This document shows positions 25,726 to 39,051 of a stretch of 64,000 nt of DNA, one piece after another; position 1 is the stretch's first letter; each line of letters opens with the position of its first letter. Both the position numbers and the translations under genes were made by a program. The notes under the pieces were generated by a model. That model made no database searches, was not told where the DNA came from, and worked only from the letters and a program-made list of their open reading frames with translations. This DNA comes from Nageia nagi (lineage: Eukaryota; Pinophyta), in NCBI GenBank assembly GCA_050084985.1, contig JBITNC010000002.1, forward strand, positions 24,242,001 through 24,306,000. Direction: 5' to 3'.

Positions 25726-26414
25726 TTTAAGGTTCTATTATTTTCTTATAAAAATTTTAGCAATATACTCTCTACTATTTGTAAAAGAATCTAAATAAGA
25801 TAACAAAAATAAAAGCAAACTAATTAAGGAGAGGATACAAGTGTAACGTGGGTCACTCGATAAGAGACACATCCATGGAGAAGCTTTCAATCCCTGAGTC
25901 ACCATTAATATTCCAAGATACCAAGAGATAAACCAACAATATAACCTTTTTGTAACCATATTCTTGGTACAACAAAACCTTACTACAAAATTCTCAATCT
26001 CTCTCCAACAAACTTTCATCAAACTACACTACTTCACACTTTTTAAAACATACGCCTTTTTCACTCTACAAGCTCCAATCTAAAGCCATGGATTTATAGG
26101 AGAGTTACCATCCCAAAATACCCCATTTTGGAGTTACAAAATCATGCAAAACTATTCATGCAAGATGTAACTCCTATCTTGCAAATTTATACATGAAGAG
26201 TGGTTTGACCAAAAGTCTCCCTTTGAAATTTGTAACTATAATCCTATAAAAATAGTCAACTTGCAAAGTTCATAACTTTTGATTTATAGATATATTTTAA
26301 GTGTTGATATTTATACCATTAGAAAGGTATTAAAATTTAGATCATTTGTAATAGTATAGTCATTTCATTTTTCACTTATGGTAAAACATATTTGATTTGG
26401 TTTCATACCCAATA
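25726..26414 (-). repeat. 3' LTR of copia element A
   Basis: On the minus strand it begins TATTGGGTATG and ends GAACCTTAAA (canonical GAACCTAACA, degraded). It is preceded by a purine tract and followed by AACTT. It aligns over its full length with the plus-strand LTR at 42892-43597, for example the shared blocks GGGTATG, TATACTATT, ATTTCAAAGGGAGA, GAGTGAAAAAGG and AATAATAGAACC. Confidence 0.9.
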
Positions 26415-26427
26415 ATCTCCCACTTGG
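26415..26427 (-). other. Polypurine tract of copia element A
   Basis: The minus strand reads CCAAGTGGGAGAT immediately before the 3' LTR, the classic plant copia PPT. Confidence 0.9.
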
Positions 26428-29400
26428 ATACTAATCCCACTACAATATACAACATTAAGGTATTGAAAGCTTCTCATTATGGCCTCTCATTCCTTGAGAC
26501 CAACCAAATTTGAGAAAAAACTTAATTTATACCTTGTTACAACCTTTGTAAACATATCAACATGGTTTTGAGATATATGAATCTTTCCCAACTTTAGTGA
26601 ACCATCCTTCATCAACTACCATATGAAATGTTACCTTAGTTGTATGTGTTAGGTTCTATAATGGAATATTGAGTTCTTTTCAAGATGGATAACACTTTGA
26701 CTATCAATCTATAATAAATCATCTTTTTTTCTTTTTGCCTAACTTCATCAATATTTACAACTGAATTATATCTTTTTAGGCTTTTGTAGCTGCAATATAA
26801 TATACTTCCATGGTTGAGAGGGCTACAACATTTTAAATATTGGATATCCAACTAACCATTGAACCACCAATGGTAAATTCATACCCCATATTATTACTCC
26901 CATCATCTTGATCACCTTCCATATATGAATCAACATATCCTTACAAGAAAATGTTAGAACCTCCAAAATGTAAAGAGTAATTTGAAATGTATCTCAAATA
27001 CCTATGTATCCACTTAACTGCTTACCAATGTACTCATCTTAGATTGTTCATATATCTACTTACAACTCCCACTTCTTGTACTATGTTCGATCTTGTGGAA
27101 AAAATGCAATACATCAAACTCCCAACTGTTAAATCATAGGGAACCTTAGTTATAGAATCTTGTTGCTCTTATATCTTAGGATACAAATCTTTGGTGAGAT
27201 TAAAGTATTTTTCTAAAGTTGTAGTGAATAATTTTACATTATTTATATTAAATTAATTTATCACCTTCTCAATTGAGAGAAATTTAGCATATGGTTTTCT
27301 TTATCTGTTGTGATTCTCATGCCAAGGATTTGTTTAGGCTCACCTAAATCCTTAATGTCAAATGTTTTAACAACCTTTTCTTTGATATTAACAATGTATT
27401 GAATGCTAGAACCTACCACAAGACAAGAGTAAGATAATCTAGTGTCCATTGTTAGTTCTCTTGAAATGCACATATTGATTAGATTGAAAACTAGTAAACT
27501 TTTGAGTTCCCATGAATGTATCAATCTTAAGATACCATTGCCTTGTAGCATGTTTAAGTTCTTACAATATCTTTTTTAGTTTACATATACAATATTTTTT
27601 ACCCTTTACCTCAAAATATTCAAGTTATTGGACATAAATCTACTCCTCCAAATCCCCATGAAGGAAATTTTTCTTAACATCCAATTGTTCAAGAAAAGGA
27701 TCTTATGTATCCATAATACTCAATATTACTCTAATGCAGGTCATTTTAACAACTAGTGTAAAAACTCTCATCAAAGTATACATTTCTTCTAAGTGAAATG
27801 TTTGACCACTAATCTTTCTTTTTACCTTATTTTTCCATCTCCTTCCTCTTTCAACCTATATACCCATTTGTTTGTTAATGCCTTTTTACCCTTTGAAAGC
27901 TCAACCAAATTCCAAGTTTGATTGAAAATTAGAGAATACATCTCATCCTTCATTACAATCCCCCACTTATTCCATGTAATCATTTGTATGACTTCATCAA
28001 AATATTTAGGTTCACCACTATTAGTATAATCACATAATAAATATCAGTAGAATAATGTTTATAAGGTTTATTAATCCTTTAAGATCTCCTCACAACATTA
28101 GGTGGAGTTTGGTGTTATTATTGTTGAAGATCATTTTGATCATTATAATTTACATGCCCATAAATATCATCAGGAGGTACAAACTTTAAATCCTTTTCCC
28201 TTTTCTTAACTTGCAACCTATCTTTGTACATTCATTTTTCATTAAGTATTATATCTCTACTTCTTATGTTTTTCTGATTATCAACATTCCATAATCTGTA
28301 ACCCAAACCATCAATACCATATCCAATGAAGTAGCATTTTTGAGACTTACAATCAAGTTTATTTCTAAAATATTTATCAATGTGTACAAAATCCTCACAT
28401 CCAAAGACTCTAAAGAAAGAGTAATTTACCCTTTTACCCTTCCACATCTCTTCCGAAATGCCTCCATCCAATCCACTAGATGGACTGCTATTAATTAAGT
28501 AAGCAATAATATCAACAATATTAGCATAAATATATAAAGGTAAAACAACATGCAACCTCATGCTTCTATCTTGTTCCATAATTTTCCTATTCATTCTTTC
28601 TACAACCCCATTTTCTTAAGGTGTCCTTGGAACTACCTTTATTATTCTTATGCCATTATGTGAACAAAATCATCAAATTATTTACTACAAAACTCACCAT
28701 CATTATCATATTTGATACATTTTAACCTTTAACCAATTTCTATAACCACTACCTTTTAAATATTAAAATTTAAAAACACATCAAATTAATGTTTAATGCA
28801 ATAAACCCATGTCTTTCTAGTAGCATCATATATAAAGGTGACTTAGTAGGAGGAACCACCAAGTGAAGTTTCTTGTGAAGGACCCCACACATATATATGT
28901 ACTTACTCTAACTTTTCACTTTTCCCCTCTTTGCAAACTTTAAGAAAGCTTACACTTATTTGTTTACCATACACATAATCCTCACAAAATCCCATTTCAA
29001 TATCTTTTAAATTAAGAAGCAACTTCTTTGAGTATATAATTTTCATACCTTTCTCACTCATGTGACCAAATCTATTATGCCACAAGGTTGCATCTTCACA
29101 TTCTAAAACTAGATTCATGGAGTAGTTAGAAACATTGATAGGTAAATAAAGAGTACCCACCATTCTACTCTTAGCTACCAATAATGAACCTTTAGTGACT
29201 TTCCAAGAAGAATTTCCAAATGAAATCATGTACCCTTCTTTATCCAATCTACTTTCATAAATTAAATTTATTTTAAATATGGGATATATCTTGTTTCATA
29301 TAGTGTCTATAGTGTTCCATTAGGTAATTTAATTGCAATAGTGTTAATACCAAAATATTTACAAGGTTGATCATCACCTAATAACACTTATCCATAGTCA

Positions 29401-30110
29401 CCAAGAACATAGTCTATGAAATACTCTTTATGTGAAGTTGCATGAAAGGAATCACCAAAATCAATTACCTAATCCTCAATATTCCTATAAGATAAAAAAA
29501 TAAGTGCATATTGTAGTATTTCTCTTTCTATATTGGGTTATTGATTTCTATCAGATTTATTATCATTACCTTTTCTAGTCCAACATTCCTTTTTAAGGTG
29601 ACCTTTCTTACCATAATACCATCATTCTAGTTTCTTTTTGGCCCTTGATTGTGACCTTCCTTTGGATTTTCCTCTTGATTTTCTTCTACCTCTTTCTCTT
29701 GATCTCCCTTTACAATCAACCATAAGGGTTGTGCTAGAGCTTTCAACAACTTAATCAAACAATAAAGTTGTGTTAGAGGTTAAATTACTAACAATCATTA
29801 CAAGACTATTCTAACTTTTAGGAAGTGAACATAATATTATTAAATCCCTAATCTCATCAACAAACTTTATCTTAACACATTTTATAGTATTAAACTAATT
29901 TACATGATCAGGAATTAAACCTCCTTCATTCATCTCCATGTTAAATAACTTCTTCTCTAAGTATAAATTTTTTGAGGAAAATGGATTTTCATACATTTTG
30001 GCTAATGTATCTGATATTACTACCTTTATAGTTTTATTATTTGAAATATAGAAGGCTAAACTTGAACTTAAGTAGAGTCTCACAACACCCAAGGCCTTCC
30101 TATTGATTTA
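26428..30110 (-). pseudogene. Copia element A internal region, gag to RNase H relic, gag truncated
   Basis: Minus strand, 5' to 3': gag fragment (30092-29895, with MYENPFSSKNLYLEKKLFNM) and a degraded zinc knuckle near 29620 (GKKGHLKKECW, first two Cys lost). Then GAG-pre-integrase (29247-28903, with TLWHNRFGHMSEKGMKI), integrase core (28594-28232, with VFGCEDFVHIDK and KCYFIGYGIDGLGYRLW), RT (27551-27261, ending DLGEPKQILGMRITTDK) and a worn RNase H zone (about 27100-26500). The same family as the 4757-13598 element by domain sequence, but with a different LTR. The N-terminal part of gag, the PBS and the 5' LTR are missing from this side; truncation is near 30110. Confidence 0.9.
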
Positions 30111-30227
30111 GATTATGTAATATTTATGCAACTGTGAATTGCAATTAATCAAGCCACTAAGGATAAACCACTTTTTACAGTTCAACATCTGATATGAAGT
30201 TTGGTACCTTGTATATGACTTTTCACA

Positions 30228-31044
30228 TGTTTTTAGTAACCCCTAATATTAAAATAGATAGAAAATATAGTAAAACATTCAAACATGTGATTATGTATTA
30301 TCTTAATTATTTAACTCAAATAAACAATAGATAACAAAAATAATAGAAAATAAGTAAATAACCTAAAAGAATATAGAAGTGAAGTGATAGACCTAGGTTT
30401 ATTTGAATCAAGATAACAAATGTACACACTAAATATAAAGGAATCACATGAAAGATAAATACCTATGAATCCTTACCTAGGAGAAGACAATTATATGCAG
30501 ACAAGAACTTGTTGAAGATATGTGATCTTGATGTGCAAGCCCCATTGAGAAAAATAGTAAGAATGGTAGCATGGATTCCAATGATAGTGCAAATGTTAGG
30601 TTTAGAATAGAAACATGGGCATACATGATAGTGCAAATGCTAGGAGTCTAATCGAGTAGATTTTTCCATCAAGGATCAAAGTACAACATAAGGTCTACAA
30701 ATCAAGACAAATACATAATTAAAAAAGATGGAATAACATATGCTAGAGTGATAATAAGATCCCAATCTCAATTGGTGGTGTTTAGAAACACCTAAAATTT
30801 AGATATCAACTATTGAGATAAAATCTTGATCACTTTTCTATGTAATCATACTTACATTTATATATGCAAGATATCCTCCAATGGTCCTTTAGGAAGGATA
30901 GCATCAAAGTTGGGGTACCTAGCATAAAAATAAGAAGATAACATGAGAAATAGTTGATAATAACACCAATAATATGATATAAAATCAATATAGAATAACA
31001 CCTAAGAGAGGCCACCTTAGGGGGACCAAAATTAGGGGTCAACA
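30228..31044 (-). repeat. LTR (left copy) of the gypsy-like element
   Basis: Minus strand starts TGTTGACCCCTAATTTTGG and ends GGGGTTACTAAAAACA, obeying TG...CA. A TATA motif (minus, TGCATATATAAATG) lies near 30855-30868. It is homologous to 39052-39861: shared blocks agaaagataaatacctat, cacaatctcaat, gataaaat.ttgat and tttatatatgcaaga in the same order. Confidence 0.72.
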
Positions 31045-32498
31045 ATCAAACTAAAAGACACTAACTCAATATTTATCCATGAAGCTATGAAGCATACATA
31101 AAAGTATACATAAAAATTTAAGCACGTACATGAATAAATAATTGGTGAAAGGTAAAATATATTATACTTGTATTTATAAAATAGCCTTAGTAATAATGTA
31201 AAGGGAAAAAACTTAAATTCTTAACCCTTATTATAATAAATTTCTTTATATTTATAGGCTAACGTACATCAAAAAAACTTATCTAACTTAAGCTCTAACT
31301 ATTAATAAAGGTCATTGGTCGCTTATATTGAAGCTAACTTTTAAGGAAAACTAAACTAAAACTTGGAGAAATCCTTTAGAATAATGTAGTATCATGTGAC
31401 ATGTATCGTTCCATTGATTTGATAGTGCTCTTTAGCTACTCAACTCCTTAATATGACTCTTTTAATAGTTACCATAATTGTAATGGCCTCTTTTGCATTT
31501 AGGGTCACTTTGGGGACACTACTAAGTGAGTTTACTAGCCAACTGAGCCTTTGCATGTCTCATCATGGATTAACTCTACTTTTGCCTCTTTTTGGGAGTT
31601 AGACTCATACTTGTTTATATCATCATTCTCTTTCCCTTGGAGTTAGTTCAAAATTAATTATCTAAGCTTTGTTGACATTGCCACCTTAGTTCATTGGTTA
31701 TTCAAACTTATGAATGCTTTTATCATATCCAAACTTGAGCTATAAATTTTTATCAGGTTTCTAACTTCCTATTACTATTTTCATCATCCTCTTCTACCCA
31801 AAATTAGTACAAAACTAGTTGTTTTAGTTTTGTTCACATCATCGCTTTAACTATCTAAACATCCGAGCTTTTGCATGCTCTTTCCACTTCCACATAGTAA
31901 TTTTAAATCTCAAGTGTTGGAATTCACATTGTTTATGTCACTTAGTTTGAACCCCCAAAATTAATTTAAATTATTCTTGCATGGTTTAGGTGATATCACC
32001 TTGTTTATTGATAGATTTATTTATTTATATCTCATTGGCTAGGACTCTTCATGGTAGGTGCTAACATCATTCAAGAGGGAATCCCAAGGCCTTTGTTATT
32101 TATATTCATAAAACACTACTTCTTGTGTTGGGTTATATCACTCTTCTCCTCAACCTAGTGATGATTCACTTGTTTTGCATTTCTTATCGATGCTCTATCC
32201 ATTGAGTGTTGATGTTACTACTTAATGACTCCCATACTTAGAGTATTTAAAATTTCTTTACTTCCTTGGTGCTCTGATTACTCTTCTTACTAATGTTAGC
32301 TCTCAACAAAACTCCTTTTCCTTATATTTAAACTTTTACTAAGACATGGGAGAGGTTTCTATGGTACATACTAAAAATTTTCATAATTATATCTTTATAA
32401 TAATATATATACAATACAAATTGCTCCCTTATAGCATTTACATCTATATTTTACAACTTTTAGGGGAGCATTTTTCCATAAAATTGTAGGACTCAGAT
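31045..32498. other. Non-coding, no recognisable gene
   Basis: Between the left LTR and the solo LTR. CT-rich on the plus strand, with loosely repeated phrases of the type 'aaaattagt...ctaagctttgttcacat' near 31640, 31800 and 31970. Could be the 3' untranslated part of the element. Confidence 0.45.
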
Positions 32499-32503
32499 GG
32501 AAC

Positions 32504-33088
32504 TATTAGAATTATAATTTTATTTAGGGCATTGTGTAATTAATATGCTTAGCATATTAATAATCACCTAAATTTGGCTATTAGGTGATAATGAGGTTCA
32601 TGCATGTGGGTGGAATAGTATTCTCCACCCAACTTAAAATAATATTGTTAGGTGGAATAGTGTCTCCACTAACAATTAAATGTAATTCTATATTGTAACT
32701 TAGGGTTAACTAAACTATTGTGGTTAGGTTAGTTAACTACCTAAGGTTAGTTTTGAATCCTATAAAAGGAGCTCATTTTGTGAATATTTGTGAGAAGATG
32801 AAGATGGGAAGTTGTTAGTATAGATCTTAGTTAGTAAGGTCTTAAGCATGCAAGCTATGCTTCATGCTAAGGAGAGTCAAGGTTGAGATCCATATGAGTG
32901 TACATTGTTTGAGAGTATAGTGAAAAGGAGACCTAAAGTGGAGTACTCCATGTGATAGAGGAACCACTATACATCTTGTGTTACTATGTGAGAATGCTTT
33001 TTGAGTTCTTAATTTAAAATGATTAATTGCTATATTTGATGAAGATCTTACAAGTGTTATTTGGTTATGGAATCCTTCAATTCCATTA
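32504..33088 (+). repeat. Solo LTR with perfect 5-bp target duplication
   Basis: A 585-bp block starting TATTAGAAT and ending ATTCCATTA (degraded forms of TG...CA inverted ends), flanked on both sides by GGAAC (32499-32503 and 33089-33093). It has a TATA box (cctataaaagg, about 32760) and an R/U5-like zone (ggaaccactatacatcttg) resembling the LTR at 60272-60774. No internal region follows, as expected after LTR-LTR recombination. Confidence 0.72.
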
Positions 33089-33179
33089 GGAACTACTTCA
33101 CTTACTGTATATTGAAAATTATTGCTATTCAAATTCATTCCTTTGGAAGAGGATCCAAAACTGTAGCCAAATTACACTC

Positions 33180-35780
33180 CACCATGAGCACTTTGTTCAC
33201 CTTCTCATAAGATATGTATTTACATATTCAAATAGTATCCTTGGCCTTTGTTAATAAATAACTAAACTTCTTAATAAAAGTAAACATAACCTCATGAGAA
33301 TGAGGAACTGCTTATGCACAAACTTATTAGCATCATCAAATATTGTATTGATGGAGTCTTGATGTTATGTATCCATCATTGGGGTACCACCATTCTACCT
33401 CCAAATATTTGGGACTCCTTTTGTGACTAGGGTATTTAGTTCTTCTTGCATAGTGTTGAGTTCTTTTTCAAGTTCTTCCTTATGTCTTTGGTCCTCCATG
33501 ACAATATTTCCTACATTCATAATACTAGCATCCCAAACCAATGCTTTCTTTCTATAAACTTATGCATCACTTAACTTTACATTAGAGGCTTGGTTAATAA
33601 TTTGAATAGGTTCCTATGCTTCCCCTTTCTTCTAATCAATGATTATCTAAATTCTATCCAGTTGGGGTTGCAACTCAGCCATTATCCCGCAATCAAACTT
33701 CATATAGTCTATCAATAAAGATAAATCCTTAAGTTCATGTGTGATTTTTTCCTAATACTTCTTCAAATTGATGAAAATATTAGCATTAAATCCATTCATC
33801 TCCTATAGGGATAATATTTATTTATTTAAGGTGTTTATGTTCTCATCCTTAAGGGCCACTAGCTTGATTGGCTAGCTCAACATCCCTTTATTTTATTGCT
33901 TTATACTTGGATACTATATGGTAATAATTTTGTGCTAGCTTAGCGACTTTGGAAACAATCTTAGTGTCCTTTTGAGCTAATTTAGTTATTTTAGATATTA
34001 TTTATTCATCTTGTTTATTCAATTTGATAGTTTTTGCTACTATTTTTGCATTCTTCTATTTAATGTGCCCTTCTTTTTGGGCTAACACCACCTTCATTAG
34101 CCCAAGTTATTTCTTTATTTATGCCAATTGTATAATCTTAGCCACAAATGATTCTTTTCTCTATTTCATATCCTTGTTTGATGGTGTTTGACTGATGGAA
34201 TAAATTAGATCATTGACTTATTTGGTAAGGGCCTTGACCTACTCCTTTACAATGTTTAGTTGAGTGATCAAGAGCACATTTTTTCCATATCTTTCTTATA
34301 ATTTAATTCATACCTAGTTGCATCACTCTTCACTAGATCTAAATAGGTTTGAAGAAACTTATTTTTATCCTCGTAGGATATGTTGGCATAAACTAGTTCA
34401 ATGGCCATGTTATTCATCCCTTGTATAGCTTCTCTTAAGGAAATTCCTACATAATGACCATATGAAATGTTTTGCCCTTTGGATCTATCTAGATTTATAG
34501 CCAATTTTGACTTTTGGGAGCTAGGATGCTCTTCACCTTATTCTCTTTCTAGCTTACTTGCCTCTTCTTCATCTCCTATTATTGGTGGAAGATAGTCTAG
34601 GTGGATACCTATTCACCTCTAATGGAGATGAATGAAAAGATAGTCATTGATGTATGCATTGGCTTAGGAGAGGTAGAGGTATAAGGTGGTTCAATGATTT
34701 TGAGTGTGGCATGAATTTGATTTGATGTCATAGGGGCTTCTTGAGGGCTTGCTGTTGTGGGTGAGGAATTGTATGAGCAATTGGGGATGGATGAATAACC
34801 TAGGATATGGATTGAATGGTGAATGGAGAAGATGGTATGGGTTGTTGAGTGTATTTATCTAACATCATTAATGCAACTCAAAACTAGTGTAATGTCATAG
34901 TTTTTTTTATGGTAGTATTTAGAATAGAAAGATTAAGAGTTAGAGAGTGCATACGTGTAGTCTTGGTAGTAGAATCCTTATTCCATCTTCTCCATTTTAG
35001 GCTACTAACTTTCTTTATATTATCATCTTTCTCATGATGCTAAGATATCTTCTTCATTAGAATGGGCTAAGGTAGTTTGAATTATTGATATGGCCCAACC
35101 AATGCTACCTTATACTCTTCTTATGTTAGGTCACCTAATTGGGCAGAGGTTACCTCTAATGGATCTTACTCTTTAGCCTATTATGGGTCTTTAATCTCAT
35201 CCTCATAATTTTGACCCCCAATTCTACACCCTCTTATTTCTCATCTTCATTATCTTGATCATATAATTGACCAAATTTTTGGTTCATATCATTGTCCCAT
35301 GGAGCCATTTTGGTGTGTGACTCCATTTTGTATTAGATAAAAGCATGTTATTTGTTAGTGGACCAACCACTTCCCCTTAGTTGCTTCATCAATGCTTTTT
35401 ATAATGCCAACACCATGGGTTCAAACTTATTTACCTTATATATAAGTCTCTCCATGTAGTAAGAGCTTAAACCATTTCCATATTATCTAACATTTACAAC
35501 TCATCCTCTCCTCTCTTCCACCATTTCTTCACATCTGGTTGGGAGCTATTGGTGTACGAACTTGACTTTTTGTTCATGGATTGTATCCTTTTTGAAAAGA
35601 TGTGATCCAAGTAATATTCCCATGCATAAAATATTTCTTGTAGCTTGAGATTGATCAATTTTAATTTCAAATCAACATGTACCCCTTTTTCATCATGAAA
35701 ATTTCTTATTATGAAAATGGTAGGTTATACAATGAAGCCTTCTTCGCTCCCATACCCTATTTCATATCAATGTAGTCTAG
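33180..35780 (-). pseudogene. Long unrecognised coding relic downstream of gypsy integrase, with coiled-coil stretches
   Basis: On the minus strand a succession of readable segments spans about 2.5 kb. Near 35510-35390 it has MERLIYKVNKFEPMVLALYK. An acidic part near 35310 has WDNDMNQKFGQLYDQDNEDE. 34504-34268 has GISLREAIQGMNNMAIELVY followed by a Lys/Asp-rich helix. Near 33540-33390 is an amphipathic run with MEDQRHKEELEKELNTMQEE, typical of a coiled coil. Stops and shifts are frequent. I do not recognise the family. Its position after integrase and before the 3' LTR, in the sense direction, matches where some plant gypsy elements (Athila and Tat groups) carry an extra or env-like ORF; that is an inference from position only. 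Confidence 0.5.
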
Positions 35781-37369
35781 TTGACTATGGAATTTTAAAT
35801 AAAAAATATAATTTGTAACATAAAATGGAATAATTATAACACTCTATCCAAATCTATATAATCTAATGATGGTACTTAGAGGTGAAGTACCAATCCCACC
35901 TTTCCATAGTTTTGGTCCTCGAAGCCACTTGCGCTTAGGCCAATAGCCTTAATATCACAAAGCTATAAATCAAAGATAATGTTGGGCCTAAGAAATTATT
36001 TACAAAATTACAATAATTACTAAATGCTCTTAAAATATTTTCCCATTCATTTATTGACATAAGTAGGTTATTTTGGTCATATATGTTTAGTGGTATCCAA
36101 TCAAAGTTTCCCATAATTTTGAAATAATATTAGGTAAATTATGTATGAAACATAGGTGAAAACCCTTGTTTCTAAAATATTGATTAACTATTATGCAATA
36201 TTCATTGAAATATATTCCAACCAATTAAAAATGAAAGGTCATATTGGGTGTGTAATGGCATATACCATGCAAAATTGGTAATGCAATACTAGCTTGTTTG
36301 ATCTCTCTCCTGATAATGATGACCAATATGGAGAGCGTCATCTATAGGTCATTTCAAAAACATTACATTGGTATCTCCTCTTTGGGAATTTTGGTGTATG
36401 ATATCTTGTAATTATTGATAAACTAGCTCAACATATAATCACTATAATACCTCATTCACTCCCCTATGTGTATATATATCAACCTTCCAAAGCTACCTAG
36501 GGTTTTAAAGCTTGTGTAATTGCTTTCATTAAAAAATCTATGACCACATGTCTATTTGCATTTATCACCAATTTTTCCTTAGGGCTAACAAAATTTTGAA
36601 TCAATTTTACCAACTTAGGGGAAAGATAGCATGCTTTTGTTACAAACAAATACAACATGTTATTCCTAGGTTCTTTTCAAATTATGTTTGCATTACTTTC
36701 AAAGAAAAGGCCTTAAGTAGTACCTTTTAGGTTTCAATGAACTCTTGTTATTTGTGTATCTATGATTCCTTCTAGCTTATCACTCCATTTTATTTCTTTA
36801 TTTTCCTTTGCTTGCTTTAGAGTGATGATAGATGTGTCCATAATTATTTCTTAACTTCACTCTTTCCTTTTACCTTTATCTTATTTAGAACTCATTTTCC
36901 CACTTTTGGTTTGCATAAACTATAAATATCCTTTGGTTGGGTACTTGATCCTTTTTTCATGAACTTAGAATCAACTTTTTTTTGTAGGCTTCATCTTATC
37001 TCTTTATTTCAATATTAAATTTGGGTTTTCTATCTCTTTGGATCACCACCTTGCATGCAAGAATTACTAATTCTTTAGAAGAAAGGCATCTTATTCAAGT
37101 CATGTGAAGCATTAAATGCTCCCATGTACTAATTCCACTACTACATAGGAATTGAATATGAATTGTTAATTTTTCCTCTTGTTAAATGTAATATATGATA
37201 CATAAATCTACATTAATGAACTAACACTACACACATGTATATACATTAATTTATAAGATGACTAGTAGTGTCCTGTCAATGTCTACTTGACATAAAACTT
37301 TAAATGTAATTCATTTATTGGATGAGAAATATATAACCATCCAATCAACATAGTTCCAAGGAATTAAAT
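35781..37369. other. No recognisable gene
   Basis: Between the unrecognised relic and the gypsy integrase end. A short plus-strand frame at 36548-36730 has no family resemblance. Confidence 0.5.
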
Positions 37370-38990
37370 TTCTTATCCTTATTGATGACATAAGGCTTAG
37401 ACCACATAAAATCAATTTTTTGGTGCCTCTCTAGCTAGCTCCATCTTCATACCATTTCAGGAGTAGTTCACCTTCCTTGAACTCTTTTATTGTGTTCTTA
37501 TTATTATAAAACAACCTTTTAACTATGTTATTTATTTTCTAAATCTCCTTATAATATTCATCTCTTACCTCTTCTAGGTGTAATAATTTGCATAAATGGA
37601 CCTTCATGGGTATGAACTCTAGGATGTCATATTATTGTAAACATTTTAGTGGTGGGATTTCAATATGGTTGGGTAATATTGTTATCTTCCCATAGATAAA
37701 AGTGTAAGGGGAATTCTTGATGGATATATTAATTATGATGCAATCCACCCATAGAGCTTGGTCAAATTTATTATTCCAATATTTTTTATTCTCATGGACA
37801 ATTCTCTTTAGGATATGAAGCACGTTCTTATTAGTAGACTTTACCAAACCATTACCTTGAGGGTAATAATTTGAAGAGGTATTCAAGTAAATATTGTAAT
37901 TCATTGCAAACTCAGTTACCTTCACTCCTAGGAATGTTAAGTCATTATTCAACACTATGCCCACTAGGATCCTGAACCTAGTGATCAATTTTTCAACAAT
38001 AGTTATAATGGTCTCCTATTATGCATTCTTAGTGTCAATTACTTCATCCCATCTAGTGAAATAATCTATTGTGTTCAAGATGAAATTTTGATTAAATGAA
38101 GATTTCAATTTTATGACTCTAATTAAGTCTAACCCCTATTATGGTACTCAACCATGACCAATGGTAGAGGGAGGTTTTCCATCCTTCTCCTTCTGATGTA
38201 ATGATTGCATTTTCATAATTTTTAAAGATTTTAAATGCATATTTAAATATGTTTGGCCAATAATATCTAGCTTTCATGATATTTTTTGTAGTTGTATATT
38301 CTAGATAATGGCCCTCATATGGCCTGAATTGAAATTCATTGATTATATGATCTAATTCCACTAACCTTACATACCTCATCATCTCCCCATTATGACCTTC
38401 TTTGTAAACAACATCATCCATAATGGTATAGCTCAAGGTGCGTACCTTGAATCTTATTTATTGTGAAGCATTGAGGTGTTCCAAGAGTCTCCCATACCAA
38501 AAGTACCTTTTCAATTGGTCTCTCCAATCTCTTTGTTCTAAGGGTTCACCTAAATCATTTTGTACTTTTTTTTAAAATAAGATTGGATTTCTTGAGGCAT
38601 CTATGATAAGTTAATTATATATAGATATACCTTTTATGAATTTGGTTGTCTCACCTCCACATCATACAAATTAATCTTGGTGATCAATTCAACTCTACCT
38701 TCTCCTAGTTCCCTTTGGAAGATGTAATTCCCCAAATTTGGGTATACTGTTAGCACCAACACTTTTCTTTGAGATACAATATGTTTAAGTTTATTGAGTG
38801 CCTTCAAGAAGGCATACACTTGCTTCTCAATGAAGCTATACCACCCTTCATTATTATGAAGGGTTTTACTAAAAATGGCTATTGGATAATCCTTATTATT
38901 GTCTCCCTTTTGAGTCAAAATAACTACAACACTCTTTTATACCTCATAACAATAAAGAATGAATTCCTTGCTAAACTTTATATTCTTGAG
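37370..38990 (-). pseudogene. Ty3/gypsy RNase H and integrase relic
   Basis: Minus strand: RNase H end (38918-38634, with NKDYPIAIFSKTLHNNEGWY and a long linker), integrase HHCC region (38436-38119, with HIINEFQFRPYEGHYLEYTT and ARYYWPNIFKYA), integrase core (37988-37632, with YLNTSSNYYPQGNGLVKSTN and IHNSPYTFIYGK-like end), and a C-terminal tail near 37500-37390 (EFKEGELLLKWYEDG). Core motif D..N and the later Glu region are partly altered (VLNNDL in place of VSDNG). A different gypsy lineage from 23780-25725. Confidence 0.92.
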
Positions 38991-39051
38991 AATTAGTTCT
39001 TTCATTATTATTGAATTGATCTTATTAATCAAATCTTTATGATATGTTAAA

